DNA from: Prevotella sp.
GTDB lineage: Bacteria; Bacteroidota; Bacteroidia; Bacteroidales; Bacteroidaceae
Direction of reading: 5' to 3'
Length of the DNA: 64,000 nt
Assembly (NCBI GenBank): GCA_017561825.1
Contig: JAFZBK010000068.1
Location: 1 to 64,000, forward strand
The translations under genes and the position numbers were made by a program. Shown here in pieces: positions 7,113-16,362 of the stretch (positions are counted from its first letter, which is position 1; every line of letters begins with the position of its first letter). The notes under the pieces are model-generated. The model searched no databases. It was given only the letters and a program-made list of their open reading frames with translations, and was not told the origin of the DNA.

Positions 7113-8195
7113 ATGAAGAAAGGACTTATACAACTTGTACTGTTTCTTATGATGGCTTCTCCATTATATGCTCAGATGGATCTGTTATATATCAGCGTAG
7201 TACAACCTGACAGGGATGAGATTCCATCAGAGGCAGGGAAACAATTGGAGCGAAAGATGGTCCAATTATTGACGGCTAATGGTATTACTTCTATAGATGT
7301 CAACAACCGCTTTATAATAACTGCCAAAGCTAATGTCACATCAAAAGATATTGTTGCCTCAACTCCACAAAGGATTTCAGAGAAGATAGACTTTACGTTC
7401 CTAATTGGCGATATTGTCGAGAATAAGGTTTTTGAGACGATCACCGTATCTCTCTTAGGTATAGGTGGCAACGAAAACAAAGCATTTATCTCTGCAATTA
7501 ATCAAATTAAACCGCAGAATAAGGAACTTGTGTCGTTTCTTGATAGAGCAAAAGAAAAGATTGTGAATTATTATTCTGTCAGATGCTCACAAATCATCAA
7601 ACATGCACAACAACTTGCCAGTGGCAATGAATACGATGAGGCAATCTATCAGTTGATGCAGGTACCAGACATCTGTGATTGCTCTAAAGAATGTCAAGAT
7701 TTGATGATCGAATATACCATCAGGTGGAATAATGCAACCGCTGCCCAATTATTGAATGAGGCCAAAGCACGATGGACCGCCTTGCCAACATCTGAAGGCG
7801 CATCAGATGTTGCTGATATTATTGCAAAGATTCCTGCAAACACTGACAGTCAGTCAAAAGTGGAAACACTTATCTTCAATATCAATAAGAAATTGCGTCA
7901 GGATGAGAAACGACAGTGGGACTTCAAGATGAAACAATACAACGATGCCCGAGAGCGTGAAAGAAGAGAGTATCAATTACGTGTTGATCAACAAATGTCA
8001 GACAATTCGTTTAGGGTAAAACAGATGGAGGCCAATGGACAGTTAAGAAAGGTTGAAATAGAAGCAAATAGACGAAAACAGGCAGAAGAACAGGTTACTC
8101 GGAGGAAAATGATTGAGGCGGCACGAAGTGTTGGAATGGAATGTGCAAAAAACATGCCACGAACAATTGTTGTAAAAAACTTACAAACATGGTAA
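7113..8195 (+). CDS. Exported protein with C-terminal coiled coil
   Basis: This 360-aa protein has a signal peptide ending YA-QMD. Residues about 22-180 are a mixed alpha/beta domain (LLYISVVQPDRDEIPSEAGKQL at the start) that recalls TolB-like or CsgG-like N-terminal folds, but I cannot confirm this. Residues about 180-215 contain three Cys (PDICDCSKEC). Residues about 260-345 are highly charged and probably coiled coil, with many Arg/Glu/Gln. The start codon follows the previous stop by one base, so the genes are likely co-translated. It may be periplasmic or attached to the outer membrane. Confidence 0.65.
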   Translation: MKKGLIQLVLFLMMASPLYAQMDLLYISVVQPDRDEIPSEAGKQLERKMVQLLTANGITSIDVNNRFIITAKANVTSKDIVASTPQRISEKIDFTFLIGDIVENKVFETITVSLLGIGGNENKAFISAINQIKPQNKELVSFLDRAKEKIVNYYSVRCSQIIKHAQQLASGNEYDEAIYQLMQVPDICDCSKECQDLMIEYTIRWNNATAAQLLNEAKARWTALPTSEGASDVADIIAKIPANTDSQSKVETLIFNINKKLRQDEKRQWDFKMKQYNDARERERREYQLRVDQQMSDNSFRVKQMEANGQLRKVEIEANRRKQAEEQVTRRKMIEAARSVGMECAKNMPRTIVVKNLQTW

Positions 8196-8668
8196 AGGGT
8201 TTGCATAAAATATCGTTAGTTTTACTGCTGTTTAATGCAGTATGTGGGTATTCCCAAAGCTACGACCAGGAGAGGATACAACTATCAAACTTCATTGAAC
8301 GTATGTATAGAAACGCTCCGTTTGATGGTTGTCGCATTGTTGATGACTATGATAACAGTTACTTGTTGTCTGTAGTCACATTGGATAGGTCGAAATATAA
8401 GACAACTCAGATAATGAATCGTGTAGCAGATGTAAAATCTCAGCGAAATGCTGGAGAGTTTTTTAATGGAACTCAGAGCTATACAGAGATGACAATAAAA
8501 ACTCCGAAAGGAGAGGAACATGAATCCGATATGACGGAAGTCTATGAACTCATCAAGGTTCATTCCATTGGGTATGTAAAACAGATGCAGTTACTTACAT
8601 CGTTTGAGTATGAAGCAGGAATGCAGGTGTTTGTTTATTATAAGAAAGTAGAGAAAAGAAACCAATAA
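8189..8668 (+). CDS. Small exported protein of unknown function
   Basis: From the ATG at 8189 the protein has 159 aa, with a signal peptide (KISLVLLLFNAVCGYS) and mature N-terminus QSYDQ. The start overlaps the previous gene by 7 bp; a longer frame from 8141 lacks a good signal sequence and is unlikely. The C-terminal third (DMTEVYELIKVHSIGYVKQM) recurs as a decayed copy at 14108-14202, so the gene was once duplicated in this region. I do not recognise the family. It probably works with its exported neighbours. Confidence 0.65.
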   Translation: MVKGLHKISLVLLLFNAVCGYSQSYDQERIQLSNFIERMYRNAPFDGCRIVDDYDNSYLLSVVTLDRSKYKTTQIMNRVADVKSQRNAGEFFNGTQSYTEMTIKTPKGEEHESDMTEVYELIKVHSIGYVKQMQLLTSFEYEAGMQVFVYYKKVEKRNQ

Positions 8669-8678
8669 CAATATCGTT

Positions 8679-10055
8679 ATGAAGAAATTTATTATACTTT
8701 TAGTAATTGCTATAATACCATTTGGCGTTTCTGCAAAAGGTTCGCATAATCGTCCTGTTGATAGAAATTGCTATAATAGCCAGCGTATAGTACAGAGTAA
8801 TGATAAAAACGCAACTCTTGTTACAAGTGGAACAGGAAACACAAAAGAAAAAGCAACTCGTAATGCTTTAAGAAATGCTATAGAACAGGCATTTGGAACT
8901 TTTGTGTCTTCCAATACTGAAGTATTGAATGATAATTTGATTAAAGATGAAATTGTAACAGTCACTACAGGTAATATAAAGAATTACAAAGAACTGTATT
9001 GTACACAAAATGGTAGTTTTTTTTGTGTTTCCCTTCAAGTGACGGTATCAATTGGCAATTTGATTAGTTATGCACAAAACAAAGGAATGAAGGCCGAACT
9101 TGCTGGAGCAACATTTGCGATGAATATGAAGATGCGCAAATTGAATAAAGAGAATGAGTTGAAAGCGATGGATAATTTGAAGAGCCAATTATGTATAATA
9201 GCCAATTCTGGATTATTTGATTTTCAAATAGAGATTGGAGAGCCTCACATGGCAACAGAAAAAGGTCATGTCGGATCTAATGGGAAATGGACACAGGATA
9301 ATACTCGTAAGGTAGCAGTAGATGTTACTATTAAACAGTTGATAAATAGTAAGACAATAGAATTCAGGAATACTTTCCTGAGAGTGTTGAATGCCTTATG
9401 CTTGACAAAGCAAGAAATAGAAGATTATAAATCAGCAGGCATTCCTTATTATGATTATGGATATGAAGGATCAGACATCGTTTTGAGAAATAAATATGAC
9501 CTAAAAACAATCATGGACATTGTATCGTTTGCCAGATGCTTTTTTTCAATCAAGGACAATCTTGGACATATTATAATTCCATACATGAGAGTTTACGAAG
9601 GTGTTTTCTATAAATATGAGTTTAGAGGAGATTATAGCGAGGGAGGTATGCGTTCTAATAACTCTAGTATATATTATCCAAGTGGCAAGAGAATTATAAT
9701 AACACAAAAAACTATGCCAAGTTTTGAAGATCCTAGAAGCTATATTTTGGAAGACATTTTATATGCACCAAATTATAAAACAGGATATAGGAATGATAAT
9801 TATAACCATTTTATAGAAATTGGTCTTTCGAGTAGTATGTTATTCTCGCAAAGTTCTAATTATGGGTCTCCCTGGAGTAAATATGGATTGTTTATGAAAC
9901 AAGGATCCTCTTTTGGAGAATTGTTCGATAAAAGTATGGAAGGAATAAAAATCACATTATTCTATACTGATACAGAAATAGAGAAATTAGGATCTATACA
10001 AGTTGATCCAATCTTATCCAATTTCAATTTAGATGGTTTCTGTCGACTGTATTGA
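8679..10055 (+). CDS. Exported protein with FlgT/LPP20-like N-terminal domain (paralogue 1)
   Basis: The 458-aa protein has a signal peptide ending VSA-KGS. Residues about 45-125 carry the pattern LVTSGTGNTKEKATRNALRN, then AIEQAFGTFVSSNTEVLND and a DEIVTVTTGNI segment. This is the G-x-G, A..Al..Ai...G..v.s pattern I associate with FlgT-N and LPP20-type domains of envelope-associated proteins. The segment is shared almost word for word with the protein at 11986-13599. The C-terminal 250 residues are unique, Tyr/Asn-rich and unassigned. It follows the 8189 gene by 10 bp, so it is probably in the same operon. Confidence 0.65.
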   Translation: MKKFIILLVIAIIPFGVSAKGSHNRPVDRNCYNSQRIVQSNDKNATLVTSGTGNTKEKATRNALRNAIEQAFGTFVSSNTEVLNDNLIKDEIVTVTTGNIKNYKELYCTQNGSFFCVSLQVTVSIGNLISYAQNKGMKAELAGATFAMNMKMRKLNKENELKAMDNLKSQLCIIANSGLFDFQIEIGEPHMATEKGHVGSNGKWTQDNTRKVAVDVTIKQLINSKTIEFRNTFLRVLNALCLTKQEIEDYKSAGIPYYDYGYEGSDIVLRNKYDLKTIMDIVSFARCFFSIKDNLGHIIIPYMRVYEGVFYKYEFRGDYSEGGMRSNNSSIYYPSGKRIIITQKTMPSFEDPRSYILEDILYAPNYKTGYRNDNYNHFIEIGLSSSMLFSQSSNYGSPWSKYGLFMKQGSSFGELFDKSMEGIKITLFYTDTEIEKLGSIQVDPILSNFNLDGFCRLY

Positions 10056-10122
10056 TTTTAGTTTTTATCGAACTATTGTTATAAGGTAGTAAATATAATA
10101 TTAACAATTAATTATTTGTATT

Positions 10123-11934
10123 ATGAAGATTTTTTATTTCTTATCATCAAAGTCAATTTATAGAGTGGCGTTGGTTTTTTCATTCTTAGGCATGTTGTTC
10201 GTGTCCTGTAGTGATAATGCTGAACAAAGTGAAACTGAGTATCTTCCCTTTAAGTCTAGTAAGGACGGAAGATGGGGCATGATGGGTACTAATGGACAAG
10301 TTTTGTTCGAGGATGAATTCAAGGACGAACCGACATCAGCAATGAACGGTAGGTTTCTTGTTATGAATGGTAATGGTCAATGGGAAATATATACTGCTGA
10401 ATCTAGGCCAGAAAAAGTTGGAGATGAATATCTGCAAATCGCAGATTTTACAGCAGAAGTAACTCCTGCAGTGAAAAGAAATGAAAAGATCTGTTTGATA
10501 GATGTTAATGGAAATGTAAAGGTAACATTGGATAAAGTAGGTAATAAGAATATCGTAAAGTGTTCGAAATTCAAGTATAGTTATGCTATAATTACATTAG
10601 AAGATGATCTTCAAGGTGTTATAAATACCAACGGTAAGGTTGTTATAGAACCAAAATATAAATCAATTGATCATTTATCAAGTGGGACATTTGTTGCCAT
10701 TGAAGACAAACAGGATAATACTGATGAAGTAAGAACACTGCTCATACTGGATGTAAACGGGAAAATACTAAGCAAATTGAAAGTTGGTGATGGACAGAAG
10801 TACATAGATTTTGATGCAAGTGCGTGTACATCTAAATATCTGGCGGTCTGTACATCAGTTGATGGAGAAAGACGATGGGGTTATATCGATCTTTCTAATA
10901 ATGTAATTATAAAGCCTTCAGATAAAATTAAGTATATCGGATATGTAAGAGGAGATATGTTTGTTTTTAACAATGGAGAGAATAATGGTGTGATGAATTT
11001 TAAGGGAGAAATCGTGTTAAGACCCAAATATGATGTATTAAATTGGGCAGGAGACGATCTCCTGGTGGCTTATGACTCAGAGAATTATTCATTGATAAAC
11101 CTTAAAGGTGAGAAGTTGACAACAGAAAAGTATCTTGCTATTCTTCCTTTCTATGATGGTAGCCATGCCGCTGTCAAAATTAGCGACAACAGTTGGGGCT
11201 TTATAGATAAACAAGGAAAAGAACTAAATATGAAGAATTCTCCTGACATCTATTATATAACTAACAATTCTGCATCTTGGGAAGTTGAAAGTGACTTTGT
11301 TGATATTGATGCTATTGTTTCAAAGTTGAGTATAACGAAAAATGGATTAATGGGCTATAATCTTGACATGTCTCCTCTACAAATGGTTAAAACCTATAAC
11401 GAAATCACAGGAAATGGTGAACAATTAGGGTTGACACCAGATGATAACCGTGGACGTGATAATTTGCAAACGTCTAGTACTTCTCGGGGCATAGATATAT
11501 CATCAAAAGTATATTATAACAGATATCTGACAGAGTATTCTGGGGATAGGGTTGTATGGTCGAAAGAAAAACCTGCGTACATGGAAGCGTGTGTCGCTGG
11601 TTCAGCTTTAGAGAAGAAAACAGATTTAGTGTATTCAAAGATCTCAGCAATAGTAAAGTCATTTGGAAAGGTAATAAAAGAGAATAGTAGAGCAGCAATT
11701 GTTAAAATTACAGAAGATCAAGGATGGGTTTTAACCAATGATGAAAGTAGAATTACGCTAAAACTATACAATGACAAATCATATTGGGGAGTTCATATAG
11801 ACAGTTATGCTAAAGAAGGTGAAACGACAAAAGTCTTCGAAGAGTCTGCTTCTGAGTCCAACAGCTATGGTATCGAAGAACCTGTTGATACCATGGACAT
11901 CTCCGAAATTAATGATACAACATATTCATATTAG
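10123..11934 (+). CDS. WG-repeat lipoprotein
   Basis: The 603-aa protein starts with a lipoprotein signal: hydrophobic ALVFSFLGMLFVSC, with the lipobox Cys near residue 29. Residues about 40-390 hold WG-type beta repeats, seen as GRWGMMGTNGQVLFEDEF, QGVINTNGKVVIEPKY, RWGYIDLSNNVIIKPSD, NGVMNFKGEIVLRPKY and SWGFIDKQGKELN. These repeats usually form propeller-like binding surfaces. The C-terminal 200 residues are not recognised. It sits between the two FlgT-like paralogues, spaced 67 and 51 bp from its neighbours. Its role is probably binding in the periplasm or at the outer membrane; the partner is unknown. Confidence 0.75.
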   Translation: MKIFYFLSSKSIYRVALVFSFLGMLFVSCSDNAEQSETEYLPFKSSKDGRWGMMGTNGQVLFEDEFKDEPTSAMNGRFLVMNGNGQWEIYTAESRPEKVGDEYLQIADFTAEVTPAVKRNEKICLIDVNGNVKVTLDKVGNKNIVKCSKFKYSYAIITLEDDLQGVINTNGKVVIEPKYKSIDHLSSGTFVAIEDKQDNTDEVRTLLILDVNGKILSKLKVGDGQKYIDFDASACTSKYLAVCTSVDGERRWGYIDLSNNVIIKPSDKIKYIGYVRGDMFVFNNGENNGVMNFKGEIVLRPKYDVLNWAGDDLLVAYDSENYSLINLKGEKLTTEKYLAILPFYDGSHAAVKISDNSWGFIDKQGKELNMKNSPDIYYITNNSASWEVESDFVDIDAIVSKLSITKNGLMGYNLDMSPLQMVKTYNEITGNGEQLGLTPDDNRGRDNLQTSSTSRGIDISSKVYYNRYLTEYSGDRVVWSKEKPAYMEACVAGSALEKKTDLVYSKISAIVKSFGKVIKENSRAAIVKITEDQGWVLTNDESRITLKLYNDKSYWGVHIDSYAKEGETTKVFEESASESNSYGIEEPVDTMDISEINDTTYSY

Positions 11935-11985
11935 TAAATGGCTTTTGGCTACAGAATAGATTTTACATCTTATCAACGGATAAAC

Positions 11986-13599
11986 ATGAAGAAATTATTT
12001 TTATTTGTTTTGATTGTACTCTTTTCTTATAATGGAATAAGTGCACAAAGTTGGCTAAATCGTGCTGCTAATAGATCTCGGCAGAATAGCCAACGTATAG
12101 TTCCACGTACAAATCAGCAGACTCGTCAGTATCAGCAGCAAGAGTACGAGAGGCAACAGAGATTATACCAACAAAGGAGGAAAACTCTGCAGCAGAATAA
12201 TTATCAACAGCATAATTATAATGCAGAAAGAATAGAATCTTCAAAGAGAGTGGCTTCATCTCCCCCAAACAATCAAGTACAGGGAAATGATAAAGTCGTA
12301 ACACTTGTAACAAGTGGAACTGGAAATACAAAAGAAGAAGCAATTCGCAATGCTTTAAGAAATGCTATAGAACAAACGTTTGGTACATTTGTGTCTTCAA
12401 ATACTAAAGTATTGAATGATGAGTTGATAAAGGATGAAATAGTAACGATTTCTTCTGGAAACATTCAGAGTTACGAAGAATTGTCGAATATTAAAGAAGA
12501 TGGCCTGTTTAGGATTTCTGTAAAAGCTGTAGTGTCCGTTAATAAATTGATAGAATTTGCCCAAAGTAAAGGAGCGAGTACAGAACTTGCAGGTTCTCTT
12601 TTTGTGAATAACATTGAAATTAAAGAAAAAAATAGAGAGAATGAAGACATCGCTCTATTCAACCTTAGAAAACAATTAATGGAAATTTGCAAAAAAGGTT
12701 TATTTGATTATAAAATAGAGACATCAGGGCCTAAGTTTGTTAATGATAATTGTATAAAAATTACAGAAACTATTTCTATTTATGCCAATTCAAATGCAAT
12801 ACTCTTTTGTGAATTGTTGAGTAAAACCCTTGAAAACTTATCTCTTTCAGATGCTGAAAGGCAAGAATACCAACAGATGAATATTCGATATTGTTATATT
12901 AATAATTATGAGACAAATCAATTTCTTAGTTGGGCAAATAAAAGAGGGGGCTCAAATTACTGTTTAAGAAATGACTATATTTATCATCTTAAATTTCGGG
13001 AGTTATTTGAATCTGCGATTAAAATGTTTGAGATAAAAGATAATCTTGGTAATCATCATAATGGAACTAGTTATAAAGATATTGCCGTTCAATATAATAA
13101 TTGTATAGAACAAAATACTCTGGTTGCTCGATTCATGGTTGTTGAGCAATATACACGTGAGCAAATGATGAGTCTTAAGAACATTGAAATTGTACCAACA
13201 TATACAATTCCTCAAAGCTATTACAATATGGCATATATAGACGAGAATACATCAGTAAAAGGCATTTCATATGCAAGTGGACTAACAGCACAAATTCTTG
13301 ATCAAAAAGCGGAGTTTAAGGGTGGACGAAATGCTTTAAGCACTTTCCTCTCACGAAATATTATGTACCCTACTATAGCAACAGAAAGCGGCATTGAGGG
13401 TGATGTGATTGTCCAATTTGATGTAACAGAACTTGGAAGTATAGAAAATATTAAAATTGCCAAGTCAATACATCCAAGTCTTGATAAAGAAGCATTGGTA
13501 GTAGCAAGAAAAATGCAGGGATGGTGGAATCCTGCCATTAAGGATGGGAAACCTGTACGGTCACATCAGATAATAACAGTTCCGTTTAGGCTTAGATAA
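11986..13599 (+). CDS. Exported FlgT-like/TonB C-terminal fusion protein (paralogue 2)
   Basis: From the ATG at 11986 the protein has 537 aa; a frame open from 11938 would bury the signal peptide. The signal ends ISA-QSW and is followed by a Gln/Arg-rich linker of about 60 residues. Residues about 85-165 repeat the FlgT-like segment of the 8679 protein (LVTSGTGNTKEEAIRNALRN). The last 95 residues are a TonB C-terminal domain: FKGGRNALSTFLSRNIMYPT, then GIEGDVIVQFDVTELGSIENI and WWNPAIKDGKPV. No N-terminal membrane anchor is kept, so it is not a classical TonB. In Bacteroidetes such stand-alone TonB-C domains occur in envelope proteins. The fusion suggests a peptidoglycan- or outer-membrane-facing role. 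Confidence 0.7.
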   Translation: MKKLFLFVLIVLFSYNGISAQSWLNRAANRSRQNSQRIVPRTNQQTRQYQQQEYERQQRLYQQRRKTLQQNNYQQHNYNAERIESSKRVASSPPNNQVQGNDKVVTLVTSGTGNTKEEAIRNALRNAIEQTFGTFVSSNTKVLNDELIKDEIVTISSGNIQSYEELSNIKEDGLFRISVKAVVSVNKLIEFAQSKGASTELAGSLFVNNIEIKEKNRENEDIALFNLRKQLMEICKKGLFDYKIETSGPKFVNDNCIKITETISIYANSNAILFCELLSKTLENLSLSDAERQEYQQMNIRYCYINNYETNQFLSWANKRGGSNYCLRNDYIYHLKFRELFESAIKMFEIKDNLGNHHNGTSYKDIAVQYNNCIEQNTLVARFMVVEQYTREQMMSLKNIEIVPTYTIPQSYYNMAYIDENTSVKGISYASGLTAQILDQKAEFKGGRNALSTFLSRNIMYPTIATESGIEGDVIVQFDVTELGSIENIKIAKSIHPSLDKEALVVARKMQGWWNPAIKDGKPVRSHQIITVPFRLR

Positions 13600-13644
13600 C
13601 ATATGATTTCTATAGAAATAACGAGACTTTAATAGACAAGGAAT

Positions 13645-14091
13645 ATGACCGTTAGTAAATATATTGAACAGGACCTGCCATTCTATCATATAACGAGCGC
13701 ATCCAATAAAGAAAGCATCCTTAAAAATGGATTACACCCCATGAAATGTAAAGCAATATGTACCGTAAGAAGTGATGATAAAATCGTATGGGATAACATT
13801 ATTGCTACCCAGTTAGGAGATGTGGAGAAAGAATATGTCATAATAAAACTCGTTCCAAGCAAACATGGAATAAGTGTAGATAATGTTGCTGAAGACTCTA
13901 TAGATGAGCCCACTACGCCCCTGCACAATTATATAGCAGATATTCCTTGTATTAAAATTGAAGAGTCTGATATAATTTGTGATAATTATATTGCTGAGAA
14001 ATCTCCAGGTCCAGTCCCGGATGAATTGATAGAGAATTTAGAGGATTATACACGTAAACCTATTCCTGATGATTCTGTTCTATGTATGTAA
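13645..14091 (+). CDS. Cytoplasmic protein with ADP-ribosyltransferase-like N-terminus
   Basis: The 148-aa protein lacks a signal peptide. It opens with DLPFYHITSASNKESILKNG, the H-x-T ... N ... I ... GL pattern often seen at the start of ADP-ribosyltransferase-fold domains (DarT, KptA and similar). Downstream, YVIIKLVPSKHGISVDNVAE could supply the next strands. A catalytic Glu motif is not obvious, so assignment is tentative. It follows the TonB-C gene by 45 bp on the same strand. No antitoxin macrodomain gene is beside it. Confidence 0.5.
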   Translation: MTVSKYIEQDLPFYHITSASNKESILKNGLHPMKCKAICTVRSDDKIVWDNIIATQLGDVEKEYVIIKLVPSKHGISVDNVAEDSIDEPTTPLHNYIADIPCIKIEESDIICDNYIAEKSPGPVPDELIENLEDYTRKPIPDDSVLCM

Positions 14092-14107
14092 TTATTTCTT
14101 AAGCGCT

Positions 14108-14202
14108 ATGACAAAAGTTTATGAACATATCAGAGTTAACTCTATTGGTTATGTAAAGCAGATAAATAATAATGACATCGTTTGTGTATGAAGCGTTTGA
14201 CG
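14108..14202 (+). pseudogene. Decayed copy of the 3' end of the 8189-8668 gene
   Basis: The translation from ATG 14108 begins MTKVYEHIRVNSIGYVKQI and aligns with the 8189 product at TEVYELIKVHSIGYVKQM. The match then continues in a second frame as TSFVYEAF against TSFEYEAG. At least one frameshift separates the two parts and the rest of the gene is missing. It marks an old duplication or rearrangement at the end of the exported-protein operon. Confidence 0.75.
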
Positions 14203-14254
14203 TCATTCAACATTGTTCAAAAATAGTGAAATAGAAAGCATTAAATATTATATT

Positions 14255-14710
14255 ATGAGTAGTAATGTAGAAGATGAGATCCAAGCTAAGTGGGAACAAA
14301 TTGTAGATTTGTTTCAGAAGAATTATGATATTGAGACAAAAAGGGTTAGATTGAAACTGGGTAAGGACAAATTACCAAGATTGTCAATATCTGATAAACT
14401 CCAGAGACTCCAAGGTGCGGAGATTGTGGTGGTATTTGAAGATAAAACCATATTGAGCACATCAGAACTTAGTGCCTCTGATGTATTTGTTAGGTTTATT
14501 GAAAAGGTTGGAGTAAATGAAGTCCAAGGACTTGGAATAACAGATAGGAAACGCCGTCCTCTTATTTCTGATAGTATTATTGAGATTGAACACATGGGAC
14601 CAAAAGAAATAGACGGGAAGTATGTGATTACCAAAACAGGTAATAAGGAAAAATTAGATGTTATCAGAGAGATTATCGACAGACTAAATTATCCAGCAGA
14701 GGTGACGTAA
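14255..14710 (+). CDS. Hypothetical 151-aa cytoplasmic protein
   Basis: The protein has 151 aa from ATG 14255, with an in-frame alternative upstream at 14213. It is charged, without signal peptide or membrane segment. It contains VRLKLGKDKLPRLSISDKLQ and a C-terminal YVITKTGNKEKLDVIREIID helix. I recognise no family. It follows the decayed gene fragment and precedes a leucine-rich repeat fragment by 10 bp. AT-richness matches the accessory stretch to its left. Confidence 0.55.
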   Translation: MSSNVEDEIQAKWEQIVDLFQKNYDIETKRVRLKLGKDKLPRLSISDKLQRLQGAEIVVVFEDKTILSTSELSASDVFVRFIEKVGVNEVQGLGITDRKRRPLISDSIIEIEHMGPKEIDGKYVITKTGNKEKLDVIREIIDRLNYPAEVT

Positions 14711-14720
14711 AAGCATAAGA

Positions 14721-15266
14721 ATGAGTTTTCTAATTCTATTTATAACCAATCTTCCCTATTCTAATGACAAAACGCAACTGCTGAAGTGCCCTGACATGAA
14801 GCGGTATCGGATTGCTGAAGGGTGTGAGGAGGTGGATGAGAAGGCCTTCGTGGGTTGCAGCCTATTGGAGAGCTTGTATGCGCCATCCACCTTTTCAGAA
14901 GAGGCATTCAATGCACTGATGACATCTGATACAACTAATAATTCCATTGGAAACATTTGTCATTGGGACAGGCCATACGTGGAGGAGGTGTTTGATGTCA
15001 ATGAGTTCTGGCATGATGAGGATAAGATCATCATGGATGCGTTTGGGGTGATGTATGCCAATGAAGGAAGAAGACTGATCTTGGCCAAAGAGCCTGACTT
15101 GATAGGCAAGGAGTATTTCGTGCCTGATGGCGTGCTGACTATCTGTAATGGTGCCTTCGGCTTTTGCAGTGACTATTTGGTACTTTCATTACCTAAGAGC
15201 ATCAAGATTATTGGTGACTATATATTTGGACAAGAGGGTGGAAGAATTGAAATCAGAGATAGATGA
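14721..15266 (+). CDS. Leucine-rich repeat protein, apparently truncated
   Basis: The 181-aa frame has two recognisable LRR_5/BspA-like units: YRIAEGCEEVDEKAFVGCSL and, near the end, VPDGVLTICNGAFGFCSDYL with LPKSIKIIGDYIF. There is no clear signal peptide, and the hydrophobic start MSFLILFITNLPYSND is too short and polar. An ATG at 14796 is an alternative start. The protein stops right after IIGDYIF, where further repeats and a closing strand would be expected, so it is probably a truncated intracellular LRR protein. GC content is higher than in the genes to its left. Confidence 0.6.
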   Translation: MSFLILFITNLPYSNDKTQLLKCPDMKRYRIAEGCEEVDEKAFVGCSLLESLYAPSTFSEEAFNALMTSDTTNNSIGNICHWDRPYVEEVFDVNEFWHDEDKIIMDAFGVMYANEGRRLILAKEPDLIGKEYFVPDGVLTICNGAFGFCSDYLVLSLPKSIKIIGDYIFGQEGGRIEIRDR

Positions 15267-15267
15267 T

Positions 15268-15567
15268 ATGAAGGATGTGTTTCGGTTTGAGATAGGTATA
15301 GGTGTCAGTTCTGATCCAGTGGGTAAATTATGGGTGGAAATACCTATGGCATTACACGATAGGATATGTGCTCAGATTGGCACTGACAAGATAAGCCGTT
15401 ATGAATTTGGCTTTCACTTTCAGGAAAGAGTGGAGCATGACTTCCCTGAGTTAGACAGAACTATCCAGTTGGCGATCCATGATTGGGGAAAGACCATTGA
15501 CATGAAAGATATCCCCAAGAATCTGCTTAAGGTGTATCACTTGTTCTCGTCTTGGTTTGAAGAATAA
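15268..15567 (+). CDS. Hypothetical 99-aa protein
   Basis: The 99-aa frame starts at ATG 15268, one base after the stop of the truncated LRR gene. An open frame further upstream overlaps that gene and is less likely. The product is acidic and aromatic, with ISRYEFGFHFQERVEHDFPE and a terminal VYHLFSSWFEE. No family is recognised. Close spacing suggests that it is co-expressed with the LRR fragment, or that it was joined to it by a deletion. Confidence 0.5.
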   Translation: MKDVFRFEIGIGVSSDPVGKLWVEIPMALHDRICAQIGTDKISRYEFGFHFQERVEHDFPELDRTIQLAIHDWGKTIDMKDIPKNLLKVYHLFSSWFEE

Positions 15568-15735
15568 TTATAATTGGCATCTGTTGCACCTTTGTCCATG
15601 TGCAAGCAGTTGAAACAACAAAAGAAATCCTTTAAGTCCTATAATCCTTAGAGACGAGAAAACTCATTTTCATAACGAATCATTTTGCTGTTCGCCAAAT
15701 TATGCGTACCTTCGCCACAGTAAATAGCAGATGTT

Positions 15736-16353
15736 ATGAAGATATTCGCCATTGGAATGAACTACCTCCAACACAATAAAGAGCTGGATGGTGCGTTATA
15801 TAGAACGGAACAGCCCGTGATCTTCACCAAGGCCGACTCGTCGTTGCTGAAAGACAAGAAGCCGTTGTTCCTGCCCGAGGAGCTGGGAAGGATTGATTAC
15901 GAAACGGAGCTGGTAGTACGAATCTGTCGTTTAGGAAAGGGTATCCCGCAGCGCTTCGCCCATCGTTACTATGATGCGGTGACTGTGGGAATCGACTTTA
16001 CGGCACGCGACTTACAGCGGAAGCTGCGTGATGCAGGTCAGCCCTGGGATCTCTGTAAGGGGTTCGACGGTGCTGCCGCCATCGGGGAATGGGTGCCCGT
16101 AGAGAAGTTCCGCGACATCCAGGCCATCCACTTCCATCTCGACATCAACGGGAAAACGGTACAGGAGGGTTGCACCAGTGATATGCTCTTCAAAGTGGAT
16201 GAACTGATCAGCTATATCAGCAGGTGGTTCACCCTGAAGACCGGCGACATCCTTTATACAGGAACGCCAGCAGGGGTAGGACCTGTCAGCATCAACGACC
16301 ATCTCGAAGGATGGATAGAAGAACGGAAGGTGCTGGAAATGAACGTAAAATAA
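15736..16353 (+). CDS. Fumarylacetoacetate hydrolase (FAH) family protein
   Basis: This 205-aa protein matches the compact FAH fold (YcgM/FAHD1 type). It starts MKIFAIGMNY and carries the metal-binding ExE pair (Glu56 and Glu58 in DYETELVVRI), then GIDFTARDLQ near residue 92 and the terminal GDILYTGTPAGVG loop. Family members are metal-dependent hydrolases or decarboxylases of acylpyruvates and oxaloacetate in the cytoplasm; the substrate cannot be told here. A promoter-like TACCTTCGCC lies about 28 bp upstream. The porU start codon follows the stop by 9 bp, so it heads the porU-porV-ispF gene run. Confidence 0.88.
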   Translation: MKIFAIGMNYLQHNKELDGALYRTEQPVIFTKADSSLLKDKKPLFLPEELGRIDYETELVVRICRLGKGIPQRFAHRYYDAVTVGIDFTARDLQRKLRDAGQPWDLCKGFDGAAAIGEWVPVEKFRDIQAIHFHLDINGKTVQEGCTSDMLFKVDELISYISRWFTLKTGDILYTGTPAGVGPVSINDHLEGWIEERKVLEMNVK

Positions 16354-16362
16354 TATATTGAC

